From Cavenderia fasciculata (Eukaryota; Evosea; Eumycetozoa; Acytosteliales; Cavenderiaceae), in contig NW_004457737.1 in assembly GCF_000203815.1 (NCBI RefSeq), positions 1,612,001 to 1,676,000 of the forward strand: DNA of 64,000 bases. The letters are read 5' to 3'. The position numbers and the translations under genes were made by a program. Numbering within the stretch: position 1 is the stretch's first letter; each line of letters begins with the position of its first letter. Below the pieces are notes generated by a model. That model made no database searches, was not told where the DNA came from, and was given only the letters and a program-made list of their open reading frames with translations. Shown here in pieces: positions 45,045 through 55,244 of this stretch.

Positions 45045-46313
45045 TTAGATTGCCAATTGAGTCATTGGTTCTTCTAAAGTATTTCCAGGATGTTTGTGAA
45101 TGGTTTCAGTAGTTGTAGTGGTGGTTGCGGTAGAAGTTTGATTATATACAAGGCTTGGTTGATCAGATGAACCGTTGAGTATTATTTCCTCGGTCGATGA
45201 TAAACTGCTGGTAGTGGTGGTGGTAGTAGTCTCTGAATGGAATTCTTTGATAAAATCGTCATAATTAAAACTGGTTGGATTCTCACCACCTAGATCCTGT
45301 TCCATTTGATCCATTGAAATGTAATCGGCAAGATCTGGATAGACACGCTTTCCATTTACCTTTTTAGAATAACAAAACTTTACTTTGGACAATGTAACTT
45401 CATTTAAAAATGGTGAAATCACTTTCCATGCAAACCAAAATAATGTTGGTGGATCTAAAAACAATGATTGTCCCATTCTCTCTGGACAGTGATCTAATAA
45501 TAAATGCATACTTTCCTATAAAAAGAAATAGAGGAAAAAAATTAGCATATTTATATTTATATCTATATCTTTTTTTTTTTTCTACATACTAGATTTGTAT
45601 TCATATCTAAATTCTTTCTAGAGAATTCATTATAATCTACAATAAAACAAAATTGTTCAACACCTCTTGATTTATCCATTTGTCTGAAACCATGTTCCAA
45701 CCAATATACCAAATGTTTGAATTTGTCGGCATTGCTAACACCCTTGACATTGTCTCTTCTTGGTCTTGCCATCAAGATTGGTCTTCCCTTTAAATCCTTT
45801 CCATGAATATACAAACAACCAGTTTTGGCAATATCTGCAACCTCTGTCAACTTTACATCTTGTGGTCTATATTTTTGTCTCCATTCCAAAGTACCTCTTA
45901 ATAACTAAAGTAGAAGAAGAAGAATAAGGAAATATTAATATCTCTTGGAAGATATTTTCATTTTTTCCCATCGGTTCTCTCTTGTCTTTTTTTTTTTTTT
46001 CTTTCGGGTAATCTCCAGAGTTGTCGTCTCTCCTCCCTCAACTTCAAGTTATCGTTGTAAGATAAATTATTACCTTTTCTGATTTTGCAACATTATAATT
46101 TCTAGCACGAAGATATCTAAGAAGACACATGTCATCCATCCAAGCTACATCTTCTGGGTCTGTTAAATCTGATAGATTCTCCTTGATCTCTTTGAAAGCT
46201 GCCATCTGCTTTTCATTGAGTTTCTTGAATGGGTCAAATACTCCCTCTCCTTTAAGGATAGGAGTTGATACAGTGTCTTCAGCTGTTCCAGATAAAGTTG
46301 GTGTTGTTGTCAT
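45045..46313 (-). CDS. Sec14-like CRAL-TRIO lipid-binding protein
   Basis: Exons 46074-46313, 45590-45904 and 45045-45515 give 341 residues. The CRAL-TRIO-N helices (residues 30-80, [21 protein letters not shown]) precede the lipid-binding domain (about 85-275): [63 protein letters not shown] and [22 protein letters not shown]. These are the usual Sec14 landmarks (GRP strand, the YPERL-like segment here as CPERM). Such proteins move or present phosphoinositides and other lipids. The C-terminus is Thr/Ser-rich and unstructured. The specific ligand is unknown. Confidence 0.9.
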
Positions 46314-47265
46314 TTTTGTTTATGTTTTGTTTGGGAATAATATAATAAATATATATTATGTAATATAAGAGATGAATAGAGAGAGAGAGAGAGAGAGAAG
46401 AATAAAAAGGAAGAGAAGGAAATAGAGATATTTTGTATGTTGTGAGTAAGAGTGAGAAAGGTGTGGGGGGTGTTTGTGAAAAAGAAATAACAAACTAAAA
46501 GTAAAAGTAAAGAAGTAAACAGAATAGAGAGAGGTGCGTTGATTTCTTTGCTTGTGAGGTAGCTTAGGTCTAGTTTCTCTTAAAAAAAATTAAATAACGC
46601 AACTGGGGAAGTGAATTAATGATGTTGATGATGTTATCTAGCAAGTGAGTGTCATCATGTTGATGATGTTGGTGATGAAAAAAATGTTCGATTTCTTTTT
46701 TTGTTTGCTGAAGTAATCGCGGCGTCGATTTCTTTTTTCAAATGAATGGGTGTGGTGATTTTTTTTTTGTCAAGAAATCGGTGAGTAGAAAGAAAAGTGT
46801 TGTGCTATAGTGTTGTGGGGGTGAACAGGATACTTGTTGGATTTATCTTATTTTTACTCTCAATAAACAAATTCATTCATTCATTCATTCAATTACATTC
46901 TATCAACCCAATCCATCTTTATCTTAATTATTATTAATTAAAAAAAAGAATCATCTAAAATCGATTTATCTTTTTTTCATTTTAAAAAAAAAACAATTTG
47001 CTTCTTTTTTGATAGATTTAAAAAAAAGAAATCTAAAAGTATTTTTACAATTTTTTATTTTATTTTTGAAATTCCTCAAATGTCATGAGATATCGATCTT
47101 TGGTGCCAACAATGGACATCCAACAACAAACAAGACTTCCTCATAGGGACGTGCACTTTACCTTTTAAAAATCGAAAGGTCATTATTGTTTTTCATTCAC
47201 TTTGCAAAGAACTTGTTAAAAATCTTGATATTCAAAAAGAGTGAAGGTTGGTTGTGAATGTTTAT
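46314..47265. other. Intergenic, upstream of the Sec14-like gene
   Basis: 952 bases. (GA)n at 46379-46399, GATGTTGATG repeats near 46620-46680, CATT repeats at 46872-46888 and several poly-A/T runs. No gene seen. Confidence 0.55.
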
Positions 47266-47722
47266 TTAATTGTTTAAGAAAATGATACTAACTAAACATG
47301 CAATTCCAAACATTGACAAGGCAGCAACACCAAGAGAACGAGCTTCTTTTGATGGTGATCTAAGAAAAGCAAATCCTCCAGCCCATAATGGGAATGCTAT
47401 ACTATAAATGAATAAAATGGATGTTAGATAAAAGAGAAATAATAATTATTAAAAATAACTATACATACAGTCCAAAACAAAATATTAGAATGGCATTTAT
47501 ACGATCTTTGTTAATTTTTTCTTGGGTTCTAGCTATTTTAGCAGACTCCATCATTTTTATTTGGTTGTAGAGAAATTGTACATCAACAAGATGTTCTTTC
47601 ATTGGTTCAACTGGAAGATGAACAATTATTGGTTGATTTGGATCCATCATCATATTTTGACGAGATGGATCAAATGGTAAACTACCATTATTATTACTAT
47701 TATTATTATCTTGAACTCCCAT
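47266..47722 (-). CDS. Small two-helix membrane protein A (paralogue of the 48410 gene)
   Basis: Exons 47469-47722 and 47266-47401 give 129 residues. The N-terminal two thirds is soluble (Asn run, then HLPVEPMKEHLVDVQFLYNQIKMMESA and a basic segment). Two membrane helices follow: ILIFCFGLIAFPLWAGGFAFL and LGVAALSMFGIACLVSIIFL, joined by a short basic loop RSPSKEARS. The helix pair and the loop align with the protein encoded divergently at 48410 (see there). No named family recognised. The intron (GTATGT...TAG) must be removed to obtain the second helix. Confidence 0.75.
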
Positions 47723-48409
47723 TTTCTAAAGAAAGAATATAATTAATTTAAAGATATTATGAATTTAATAATATTTTTATTGTATTATTATTATGGTTCT
47801 CCTTTCTTTTTAAGCATAAGGTGTTGAATCTTGAAATATTATTGAATTTCAAGGATTGTTGTGGAAATTGTGAAAAGGTGAATTTCACCACCCCCGAAAG
47901 TTGATACAAAATTCCATTATTCTTTTTACTCTTTTAAAACCCAAATCGGAATTTTAAAATATTATTTTGTTTTACCTATACGATACACTGTATCATATCT
48001 TTTTAATGTTAAATCGAAAAAATAATACAACAAATCAAAAATGGTATAGAGGATGGTTTAGTATGTTTTTCATCAATGTGTGGGTGAATATAATACATGT
48101 ACAAACAAACCCCAACCCAAAAAGAAATCATCAAAAAAAAACGATAATGCGTATAATGGAATATAAATAAAATCCACACACACACAGTCATCATTTTTCT
48201 ATTATTATCAACAACACAAATGGACAATCAAATCAATAATGAAATCAATAATACCAATTATCAATGGGAAAATTATCATCATTCTTTTCATCACTTAATC
48301 AATCAAAAATTTTAATTTATATATATAAATGATTTATATATGAATCATAATACCTAGAAACATATAAATTTATTTAAACAAAAGAATTGAATCTTGGTTA
48401 TTATAAATA
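47723..48409. other. Intergenic between the divergent two-helix genes
   Basis: 687 bases, AT-rich, with a CACACACA run near 48176-48186. No coding signal; shared promoter region. Confidence 0.6.
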
Positions 48410-48838
48410 ATGGATATAAATATTGAAATTAAAAATGGAATAGATAATAATAATGATAATAATACCAATAATAATTTAAAAGAATTAACAAATGATCAAT
48501 ATTATATGGATGAACAAGAGAATAAAATAATAATATGTTTTAGTAAAAATAATGATAATAGTAAAAGTGAAACAGATGAATTGGAAATACAAAAAAAGAA
48601 AGAAGAATTTGTTTCCATGGTTATATTTGGTTTTGGATTTTTCTTTTTTCCTGTATTTCTTTTTGCAGTTTGGTATATTCGATCAAGATCAAAGTTTGCA
48701 AGAACCTTATCATTCTTTAGTTTATCAATTTTTTTGATTTTATCATTTACATTGATTGGATCAGCAATCTATTTTCTATCAGTACCTTCTGCAAAAAATC
48801 ATCATTCTGCAAGGAAAAAAGATAGTGATGGTTATTAA
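48410..48838 (+). CDS. Small two-helix membrane protein B (paralogue of the 47266 gene)
   Basis: Single exon, 142 residues. The N-terminus is Asn/Asp-rich and acidic. Two helices: MVIFGFGFFFFPVFLFAVWYI and FFSLSIFLILSFTLIGSAIYFL, joined by RSRSKFARTLS. Compared with the 47266 protein, the pattern IF-x-FG...FP...(W/F), then RS-x-SK-x-AR-x-L and LS-x-F is shared at the same spacing, which argues for common ancestry. A short basic tail follows (NHHSARKKDSDGY). Function unknown; the basic interhelical loop suggests both termini are on one side and the loop on the cytosolic side, or the reverse. Confidence 0.75.
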   Translation: MDINIEIKNGIDNNNDNNTNNNLKELTNDQYYMDEQENKIIICFSKNNDNSKSETDELEIQKKKEEFVSMVIFGFGFFFFPVFLFAVWYIRSRSKFARTLSFFSLSIFLILSFTLIGSAIYFLSVPSAKNHHSARKKDSDGY

Positions 48839-48870
48839 TAAAAAGTAAAAAAAATATTTATTCATTAAAT

Positions 48871-50628
48871 TTAGTTGTTTGGAACCAAATATTTATTACC
48901 ACCTTCTTCAACAACATGAGCCAAACGATTTAATAAACTTGAAAATAATTTCTTTGATTCGTTGGTTTTGAGATGTTGTTTAAAGATTTGAATGAAATCG
49001 ATTGTTTTGATCTTTTTTCTTTCTGCTAGTACACGTCTCATTGCTACTTCTGTGAGTTCATCTACGGCACCTGAAGCTGTTGGTGGTGAATTTGGTGGTG
49101 AATTGGATGGTGAAGTTGGTTCTTGTTTTACCTTTTTCACTACCTTGCTAGCGGCAGAGGCAGCGGCAGTAGCCGTTGCAGTATTGGGACTGGTTGGAGA
49201 GGATGTTTCCTTTCTTTTACCAGTTGCTTTGGATTCACCTGGTGGTGATCCAATCTTTTTGGTACCATTGTTGGTTGGTGTACTGGCAGCAGCCTTTTTA
49301 GAAGACTTTTTGGGTGCTGGTGTACTAATGGTTGTAGTTTGTGATGGTGATGGTGGATTGGAAGTATGTGGTGATGATTTGTTATTGTCCTTGTCTGCTG
49401 CTGTAGTGACATTACGAGGATACCGACCAATCAATTGTGCCTTGGTAAGTGTGAAATCGTCTTCATCGGGATCCTCATCGTCATCGTCGTCATCGTCGGG
49501 TGCAGACTCTTCATCTTCATCGCTGTCTTCTTGTTTGACCTTCATATTGTTGATGAGCTTTTTCATCTCGAGACCAGTGGCAGTCAGGTTGCTGTCATCT
49601 TCCTCTTCGTCTTCGAGTGGTCCGTCGTCGGCCATGAGGTCATTATCCTCAAATGCCTCGTCATCATCGTCGAATCGTCCTTCAAAGTCGGGTGCATCTT
49701 CGTCTTCACCGCCGCCACCTTCCTCGTCATTGGAGCGGTTTCGGCGACGTTGTTGTTGCAGCTGTTGTTGCTTCTTTTTCTCGTCGGCGGCAGTGCCCGT
49801 CTGGTACTCTTTGAAGCGATCCTCGTCTTCGTACATTTCCTTGCGGTACTCTTTGTCTTCGTCCTTTTTGTCGCCGCTTGGCCCGGCCACACCATCACCA
49901 CCCTCGGCACCCGGGGCAGCACCCTTTTTCGATATTCTAGCCACGGCTGCGTCTCTGTCACGCGCATTCTTGGACATGATCTCCTCGGCCTCTTCGGTCG
50001 TGTATGCTTCAATGTCTTTGCGCAGTCTAAATGTGTACCAGTCGGTGCAAGGCACAGCCGTGATGGTATTGTTGCTCGTAAACATAAACAAAAAGTAGGA
50101 CGACGACTGGTTACCCTCGATCATGCCTTGAAAGGCGTGGCTGCCCTCACTGTCTTCAAGACGCCAAGGAATCGTCTTTGGATTGACCATCTTTGGTCTT
50201 GCCTCTGCTCTCTTTTTCGTTCTCATTGGAGCTACAATGGCTGGTGCTCCATTGGCAGAGGATGTTGTAGAGGTTGTCGATGTTGTTGTGGTTCCAATAG
50301 TTTCTGTCTTTACCAAATTATTTGATTTGTTGTCTGTTCCATTGTTGTTGGTCTCTGTCTTTACCGCATTATCAGAACCATCGTTTGTATCATTTTTTGT
50401 ATTCTTGTACATCTTTACAGGTTTGACAAAGTCATTAAAGTCAACCTTTGATGTAAACTTTGCTATATTCCATGTTTTGGTTGTATTTGATAAATAAATT
50501 GGATATACTGTACTATTTATATCTGTTGTTGTAGTAGTAGAAGAAGAAGTATTGTTGGTTGTTGAAGTTGATGAAGTTGAAGTTTCATCTTCTTTTTTTA
50601 TATTATTATTATTATTATTATTATACAT
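48871..50628 (-). CDS. gtf2f1: Transcription initiation factor IIF alpha subunit (RAP74)
   Basis: Single exon, 585 residues. TFIIF binds RNA polymerase II and brings it to the promoter. The N-terminal dimerisation domain includes IYLSNTTKTWNIAKFTSKVDF and, after a low-complexity insert, PKTIPWRLEDSEGSHAFQGMIEG and YFLFMFTSNNTITAVPCTDWYTFR. A charged centre (KEYRKEMYEDEDRFKEYQ, FEGRFDDDDEAFEDND) and the C-terminal winged helix (VAMRRVLAERKKIKTIDFIQIF, then LFSSLLNRLAHVVEEGGNKYLV) complete the family layout. The low-complexity Thr/Ser/Asn stretches near the N-terminus are dictyostelid-style insertions. Long antisense open frames over this gene reflect its codon bias. Confidence 0.93.
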   Translation of the reverse strand: MYNNNNNNNIKKEDETSTSSTSTTNNTSSSTTTTTDINSTVYPIYLSNTTKTWNIAKFTSKVDFNDFVKPVKMYKNTKNDTNDGSDNAVKTETNNNGTDNKSNNLVKTETIGTTTTSTTSTTSSANGAPAIVAPMRTKKRAEARPKMVNPKTIPWRLEDSEGSHAFQGMIEGNQSSSYFLFMFTSNNTITAVPCTDWYTFRLRKDIEAYTTEEAEEIMSKNARDRDAAVARISKKGAAPGAEGGDGVAGPSGDKKDEDKEYRKEMYEDEDRFKEYQTGTAADEKKKQQQLQQQRRRNRSNDEEGGGGEDEDAPDFEGRFDDDDEAFEDNDLMADDGPLEDEEEDDSNLTATGLEMKKLINNMKVKQEDSDEDEESAPDDDDDDDEDPDEDDFTLTKAQLIGRYPRNVTTAADKDNNKSSPHTSNPPSPSQTTTISTPAPKKSSKKAAASTPTNNGTKKIGSPPGESKATGKRKETSSPTSPNTATATAAASAASKVVKKVKQEPTSPSNSPPNSPPTASGAVDELTEVAMRRVLAERKKIKTIDFIQIFKQHLKTNESKKLFSSLLNRLAHVVEEGGNKYLVPNN

Positions 50629-51092
50629 GTTTTTTTAAACTAAAAAAATAATGAAAAGGAGGAGGTGATTAAGATATATTGTTTATTAAAAAGATAATAG
50701 ACGACTTACAATTTTTATATTATATAAAGTCTATGATGGAAAAAAAAAAAAAGAAATATATATAAAAATACTATTCTCGATCTGCCTCTTTTGTAGAAAT
50801 AGAATAGTTGATTCAAGTTGTGTAATAGTAGTAAGGTAAATGTTCTAATCTAAACTATTATTATCTCAGAGATAGAAATAAATAAAAACAAAAAGAGTTA
50901 TCTATTTCTATTTGATTCAAAAAACAAAAAAAGAAATGAATCAAGAGTGGAGAAACTTCTTTTTATCAACATTTTTTTTTTAAAAAACAAATAATAATTA
51001 ATTAATTTCAAAAAGAGAGAGAACTCAGTTTCAGCTGATCAAAAGATCGCAAAGATATAAATAACAATAGAACTATAGTACTCGAGAGAGAA
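50629..51092. other. Intergenic, divergent promoter
   Basis: 464 bases between gtf2f1 and the coiled-coil gene; A-runs and AT-rich DNA only. Confidence 0.6.
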
Positions 51093-51254
51093 ATGAAAGA
51101 AATAAAGAAATCTAAAAAGATAATTGAAGGTGAAGATAGTGAAGATGAAGATGATTATGATGAAGATGACTACAACAACAACATTAAAGATGAAAAGAAA
51201 AAGAAACAAGAAGAACAACAACAACAAATAAATATAAAACAACCTGAAAATGTA

Positions 51255-51285
<31 letters not shown>

Positions 51286-51409
51286 TAATATACAACAATG
51301 AATCAACATCAACAATTCAATCTTTAAATACGACTTTAAATACATCAATAACCACTACAACACCAATCATTGTTGATGATTCTACGAATATTACATATAC
51401 TTTGGAATC

Positions 51410-51440
<31 letters not shown>

Positions 51441-51843
51441 ATTACAACTACTACGACTAAAATAGTATCATCACCTACACTATTACAATTTCAAAAACCA
51501 TCTCAATCATCTCAAACAAGAACACCGTAAGTATAATATATATATACATATATTTATAATCAACATGTATAAAGAGTTATAACTGACGACAATTTATGTT
51601 ATTAGTTTAAGTCTTGGAGAAGGTCAACTTAAACAAATGAATGAAACTCTTAGAAAAACATTGGTATCAAAGAGTCATTCAGTATTTTCATCGATCAACA
51701 AGGAATTGATTTATACAAACAATAATTTGACATCTGTCTTGGATATTACAAAATCAATTCAACAAAATATTAGATCATTTAACGATGATATAATGACACT
51801 GACTGAAAAATTGGAACAAACTGAATGGTCTCTACAATGTTAA
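51093..51843 (+). CDS. Coiled-coil protein, possibly BORC/BLOC-1-type
   Basis: Exons 51093-51526 and 51606-51843 (GTAAGT...TAG) give 223 residues. The first 145 residues are low complexity: acidic Asp/Glu/Tyr, Gln, Asn and Ser/Thr runs. The second exon encodes a helical, coiled-coil-like domain (LKQMNETLRKTLVSKSHSVF, INKELIYTNNNLTSVLD, ITKSIQQNIRSFNDDIMTL). Such short heptad-rich C-terminal domains occur in BLOC-1 and BORC subunits that control lysosome positioning, but I cannot name a subunit from the residues alone. Confidence 0.65.
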
Positions 51844-52158
51844 CAAAGCGAAATAAAACAACAATATTGTTGTGGAAAAAAAAAAATCAATCAACAAACC
51901 AATTATGGATATACACTTTTTAAATCGATATATCTTTATTTGGTACAACAATGTGAAATTTAACCAAATTTGGAAAAAATATTTATTTTCACTTTTTATT
52001 TTATTTTTTTTTAAAAAGTATTTTTCCAATTTGGAGTGGAAATCTAGATCCATATTATAATATTTTATAAATAACATTTAAAAGGATAATAGTTTATTTT
52101 AAAAATAGTTTATAGTTTAATTTCATATAGATAATTAATAATTTACATAATTAAAAAA
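51844..52158. other. Intergenic with an imperfect inverted repeat
   Basis: 315 bases. CCAAATTTGGAAAAAATATT (51964-51983) is the near reverse complement of AAGTATTTTTCCAATTTGG (52016-52034), with about 32 bases between. This may form a transcript hairpin. No gene seen. Confidence 0.55.
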
Positions 52159-52530
52159 ATGGTATTAGATAATAATAAAGCAACTGTAGAGGATCGTAAG
52201 GTTAAAATTACGGTAGATGAAACCGATCCAAACAAGGTTACCACAACAAAGACTACTACAACCACCACAACCTCTGCTACCGATGGTGCACCACCACTAC
52301 CACCAAGAACATCTACTTCAACTTCACCTAAACTAAAGGAAGAGGTCAAAGAAGGAACCGAACAATTAAAGGAAGACGCCTCTGTCGCTGGAGAAAAGAC
52401 TAAAGAATGGTTCAAGGAAGCTGGTAGAACCATCGCTGAAGATATCAAGGAAGGTTATCTAGACATCAAGAGAGATCTCAGAAAGCTTGGTGATAATGCT
52501 AGCACTGGTAGACGTGGAGATTATCATTAA
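52159..52530 (+). CDS. Small hydrophilic LEA-like protein
   Basis: Single exon, 123 residues, no membrane segment. Residues 28-60 are Thr/Pro-rich (with PPLPPR, an SH3-ligand-like motif). Residues 60-110 form one amphipathic helical stretch (KLKEEVKEGTEQLKEDASVA, KTKEWFKEAGRTIAEDIKEG), resembling the Lys/Glu/Ala/Thr repeats of group-3 late-embryogenesis or CsbD-like stress proteins. Codon usage is biased to C-ending codons, which suggests strong expression. A role in desiccation or spore/stress protection is inference. Confidence 0.72.
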   Translation: MVLDNNKATVEDRKVKITVDETDPNKVTTTKTTTTTTTSATDGAPPLPPRTSTSTSPKLKEEVKEGTEQLKEDASVAGEKTKEWFKEAGRTIAEDIKEGYLDIKRDLRKLGDNASTGRRGDYH

Positions 52531-53007
52531 ATAAATCATCCTTTTTCTAAACAAATTATTAAATATTCTTTAAACATTTAAATTTCCAAATGAATATTAT
52601 TTGTACAACTAGATTATTTTTTAACAAAACCCTATTCTTATACTATATAATTAAAGAATTATTTATTGTCGTAGGAAAAACAAGTATGATTATGAAATTC
52701 TGATAAATTTTTAATATCTTTTTAATAAAGGGGACTAGGAGGGTTCATTTACAAGCATATTTTTGGTAAAATTACATGAGTTGGAATCAAAGTAATGCTT
52801 TTATTAATAAAATAACAGCTCAAAAAATAAAAGAGGACTAAAAAGGTTCTATAAAGTGTCTAGTATAATACAATATTATTTAAATTGGTTATAATTTATG
52901 TTTATACTACATATGCATCAAATAAAAGGTTCTTTCTGCAAGTAAAAAAATTGAAAAAACGAAAAAGGTACAAATTTTTTGTTTTATTTTTTGGGGCATC
53001 CAAAAAT
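52531..53007. other. Intergenic, upstream of the tRNA gene
   Basis: 477 bases, AT-rich, no repeat or open frame recognised. Retrotransposons of dictyostelids often insert near tRNA genes; I saw no recognisable remnant. Confidence 0.55.
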
Positions 53008-53080
53008 GCTTGGATAGCTCAGCTGGCAGAGCGTAGGTCTCATAATCCTAAGGTCGGGAGTTCAATCCTCCCTTCAGGCA
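53008..53080 (+). tRNA. tRNA-Met (CAT), elongator type
   Basis: 73 nt cloverleaf without intron. Acceptor GCTTGGA pairs with TTCAGGC (two G-U type pairs), discriminator A; D arm GCTC-AGCTGGCA-GAGC; anticodon stem TAGGT/TCCTA with loop CTCATAA, anticodon CAT; T arm GGGAG-TTCAATC-CTCCC. The first acceptor pair is G-C and the T loop is TTCAATC, unlike eukaryotic initiator tRNAs (A-T first pair, AUCG in the T loop), so this is the elongator. The last pair of the anticodon stem is a T-T mismatch. Internal A and B boxes are part of the D and T arms. Confidence 0.95.
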
Positions 53081-53082
53081 GA

Positions 53083-53087
53083 TTTTT
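53083..53087 (+). terminator. Pol III termination T-run
   Basis: TTTTT two bases after the tRNA end, followed by further T6 runs at 53091 and beyond. Confidence 0.75.
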
Positions 53088-53375
53088 CCCTTTTTTCCTT
53101 TTTTCCTTTTTTCCTCTCTCTCTCTCTCCTTTCCTTTTTTCCTCTCTCTCTCTCCTTTCCTTTTTTCCTCTCTCTCTCTCTCTCCTTTCCTTTTTTTCCA
53201 CTCTTTCCTCTCTTTCCTTTTTTCCTTTTTTCCACTCTTTCCTCTCCTTTCCTTTTTTCCTTTTTTCCTCTCTCTCTCTCCTTTCCTTTTTTCCCCTCTC
53301 TCTCTCTCTCTCCTTTCCTTTTTTTCCTCTCTCCTCTCCTTTCCTTTTTTCCACTCTTTCCATTCTCCTCTCCCC
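53088..53375. repeat. Polypyrimidine tract (CCTTTTTTCC / CT repeats)
   Basis: About 290 bases with almost no purines on the + strand, made of CCTTTCCTTTTTTCC and (CT)n units. It begins directly after the tRNA. Long frames in both directions over it are compositional artefacts. Confidence 0.9.
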
Positions 53376-53668
53376 CTGAAAAAAATCAGGAGTGAGGAAA
53401 AATAGGAAACGAGAGCAAAAAAGGAGGAACCAGTTCAAATCGGAACAAATCATGATCAGGACAAAAAGAATTGAAGTTAGCGAGTTAACTTAATAAATAA
53501 CTATCTAAAGATATAAACATGATAGTTCTTAGAGTAAGATTGTAGTTATAAAGATACATATGATATTAATAAAAAATAAATAAAAAAAAAAAACTGTCTA
53601 AAAAAGGACAAAATGCAATATGCATTTTCATTCATATTCATTTGATCAAATCACAAGCAATTAAAAAG

Positions 53669-55100
53669 ATGAAATATAAATTATACATAAAGAATGCAAC
53701 ACAACTAGTAACAGTATCTAAAGACAATAAACCATTCCTTGTTGGTAAAGAGATGAGCAATGTATGATTCAAATAAAAAACATCACAACCTATCTGATGA
53801 TCATCACTCTTACCTCTTCTTACCTCTCTATCCACACGTAGGTAGAGATTATAGAAAATGGATCATTAATAGTCGATGAAAAAGGAGTGATTGTAGATGT
53901 AGGAAAAGAACAAGACATTGGACCCAAGTATAGAGATGCCGAGTTTGAGCGTGTGATAGACGCATCTGGCAAGTCTGTGATACCAGGCTTTGTCGACGGA
54001 CACACTCACCCCGTATTTGCAGGTGATCGTGTACACGAGTTTGCAATGAAGTTGGCTGGAGCCACCTATCTAGAAGTACAACAAGCCGGAGGAGGTATCA
54101 CCTTTACCGTCAATCACACTCGTCAAGCTAGTGAAGACGAGCTATTATCGCTACTACAGCCACGTCTAGACCGTATGTTGCGACAAGGTACGACAACAAT
54201 CGAAGCAAAGAGTGGATATGGTTTGGAAAAGGACACCGAGATGAAGATGCTAAAGGTGTTGCATCGCGCCAACAAGATTCACCCCGTCGAGATTGTATCG
54301 ACCTATTTGGGTGCACATTCAATTCCAAAGGGATCGACAGCCGCTCAAGCAACTCAAGATATTGTAGAGAACCAGCTTCCAGAGTTGGCACGTCTCAGAG
54401 CAGCAGGTGAGATCTCACCCGCCAACATTGACGTTTTTTTGGAAAAGGGATTCTTTGAACTCGACGACACTAGACGTATCCTCGAGGCTGGTAAAGCACT
54501 CGGACTAGAGATTAACTTTCACGGCGACGAGCTTAGTTATATGGCATCGGGAGAGTTGGCCGGCGAGCTCAAAGCACGTGCCATCAGTCATTTGGAAAAG
54601 GTCAGCGAAGAGGGTATGAAGACCATGGCCGCCACACCAACCTTTGGTGTCCTCCTCCCCACCACTGCCTATGTCCTTCGTCTCGAAGCACCACCCGCAC
54701 GTCGCATGATCGAATTGGGTGTACCAGTATGTCTTGGATCAGATTTTAATCCAAATGCTCATTGTCTATCAATGCCATTTGTTATGAATCTTGCTTGTGT
54801 CTTGATGAAAATGAATATGAATGAATCTTTAATTGCTGCTACTTTAAATTCTGCTGGTAAAAAAATAGAAAGAAAACAAAATAGAAAATAGAAAAAAAAA
54901 GAAATATATATATTAATTTTTTAACTTTATTTATTTTAGCATCATTAAATATATCAAATACACATGGATCACTTGAAGTAAACAAATTTGGAGATATGAT
55001 TGTGATTGATTCACCAAGATGGGAACATATTATCTATGAAATGGTAGATCCTCCCATTTTAAATGTAATTAAAAAGGGTACAGTTGTTTTTAGTAAATAA
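53669..55100 (+). CDS. amdhd1: Imidazolonepropionase
   Basis: Exons 53669-53761, 53842-54856 and 54940-55100 give 422 residues. The enzyme hydrolyses 4-imidazolone-5-propionate to N-formimino-glutamate, step three of histidine breakdown. Amidohydrolase features: the metal-binding HxH in PGFVDGHTHPVFAGDR (about 87-100), MKLAGATYLEVQQAGGGI, TTTIEAKSGYGLE, STYLGAHSIPK, INFHGDELSYM and GSDFNPNAHCLSMPFVMNLACV. The substrate-binding region and final strand (GSLEVNKFGDMIVIDSPRWEH) are in the third exon. Length fits the family (about 420). Codon use in the second exon is GC-rich. The first exon was found from the donor GTATGA and an in-frame acceptor. Confidence 0.95.
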
Positions 55101-55244
55101 AAAAGACAAAAATTTAAGAAATCAAACAAATGAATCATATCATTTAATAATATTATTATTTAAAATTACAAAAAAGAATGTTAACATATATATATATATA
55201 TATATATTTATATGTTCTATTTATTATTAATATTTTTGATTTGA

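Noticed and set aside
48992-50325. Long antisense open frames over TFIIF-alpha
   Set aside because: They are shadows of the GC-biased, low-complexity coding strand and show no protein features.
53420-53450. GTTCAAATC, resembling a B box or a tRNA relic downstream of tRNA-Met
   Set aside because: No A box, stems or acceptor sequence around it; likely chance.
53040-53453. Arg/Glu/Lys-rich and Phe/Ser/Leu-rich frames over the polypyrimidine tract
   Set aside because: Pure composition effect of CT/GA repeats, overlapping the tRNA.
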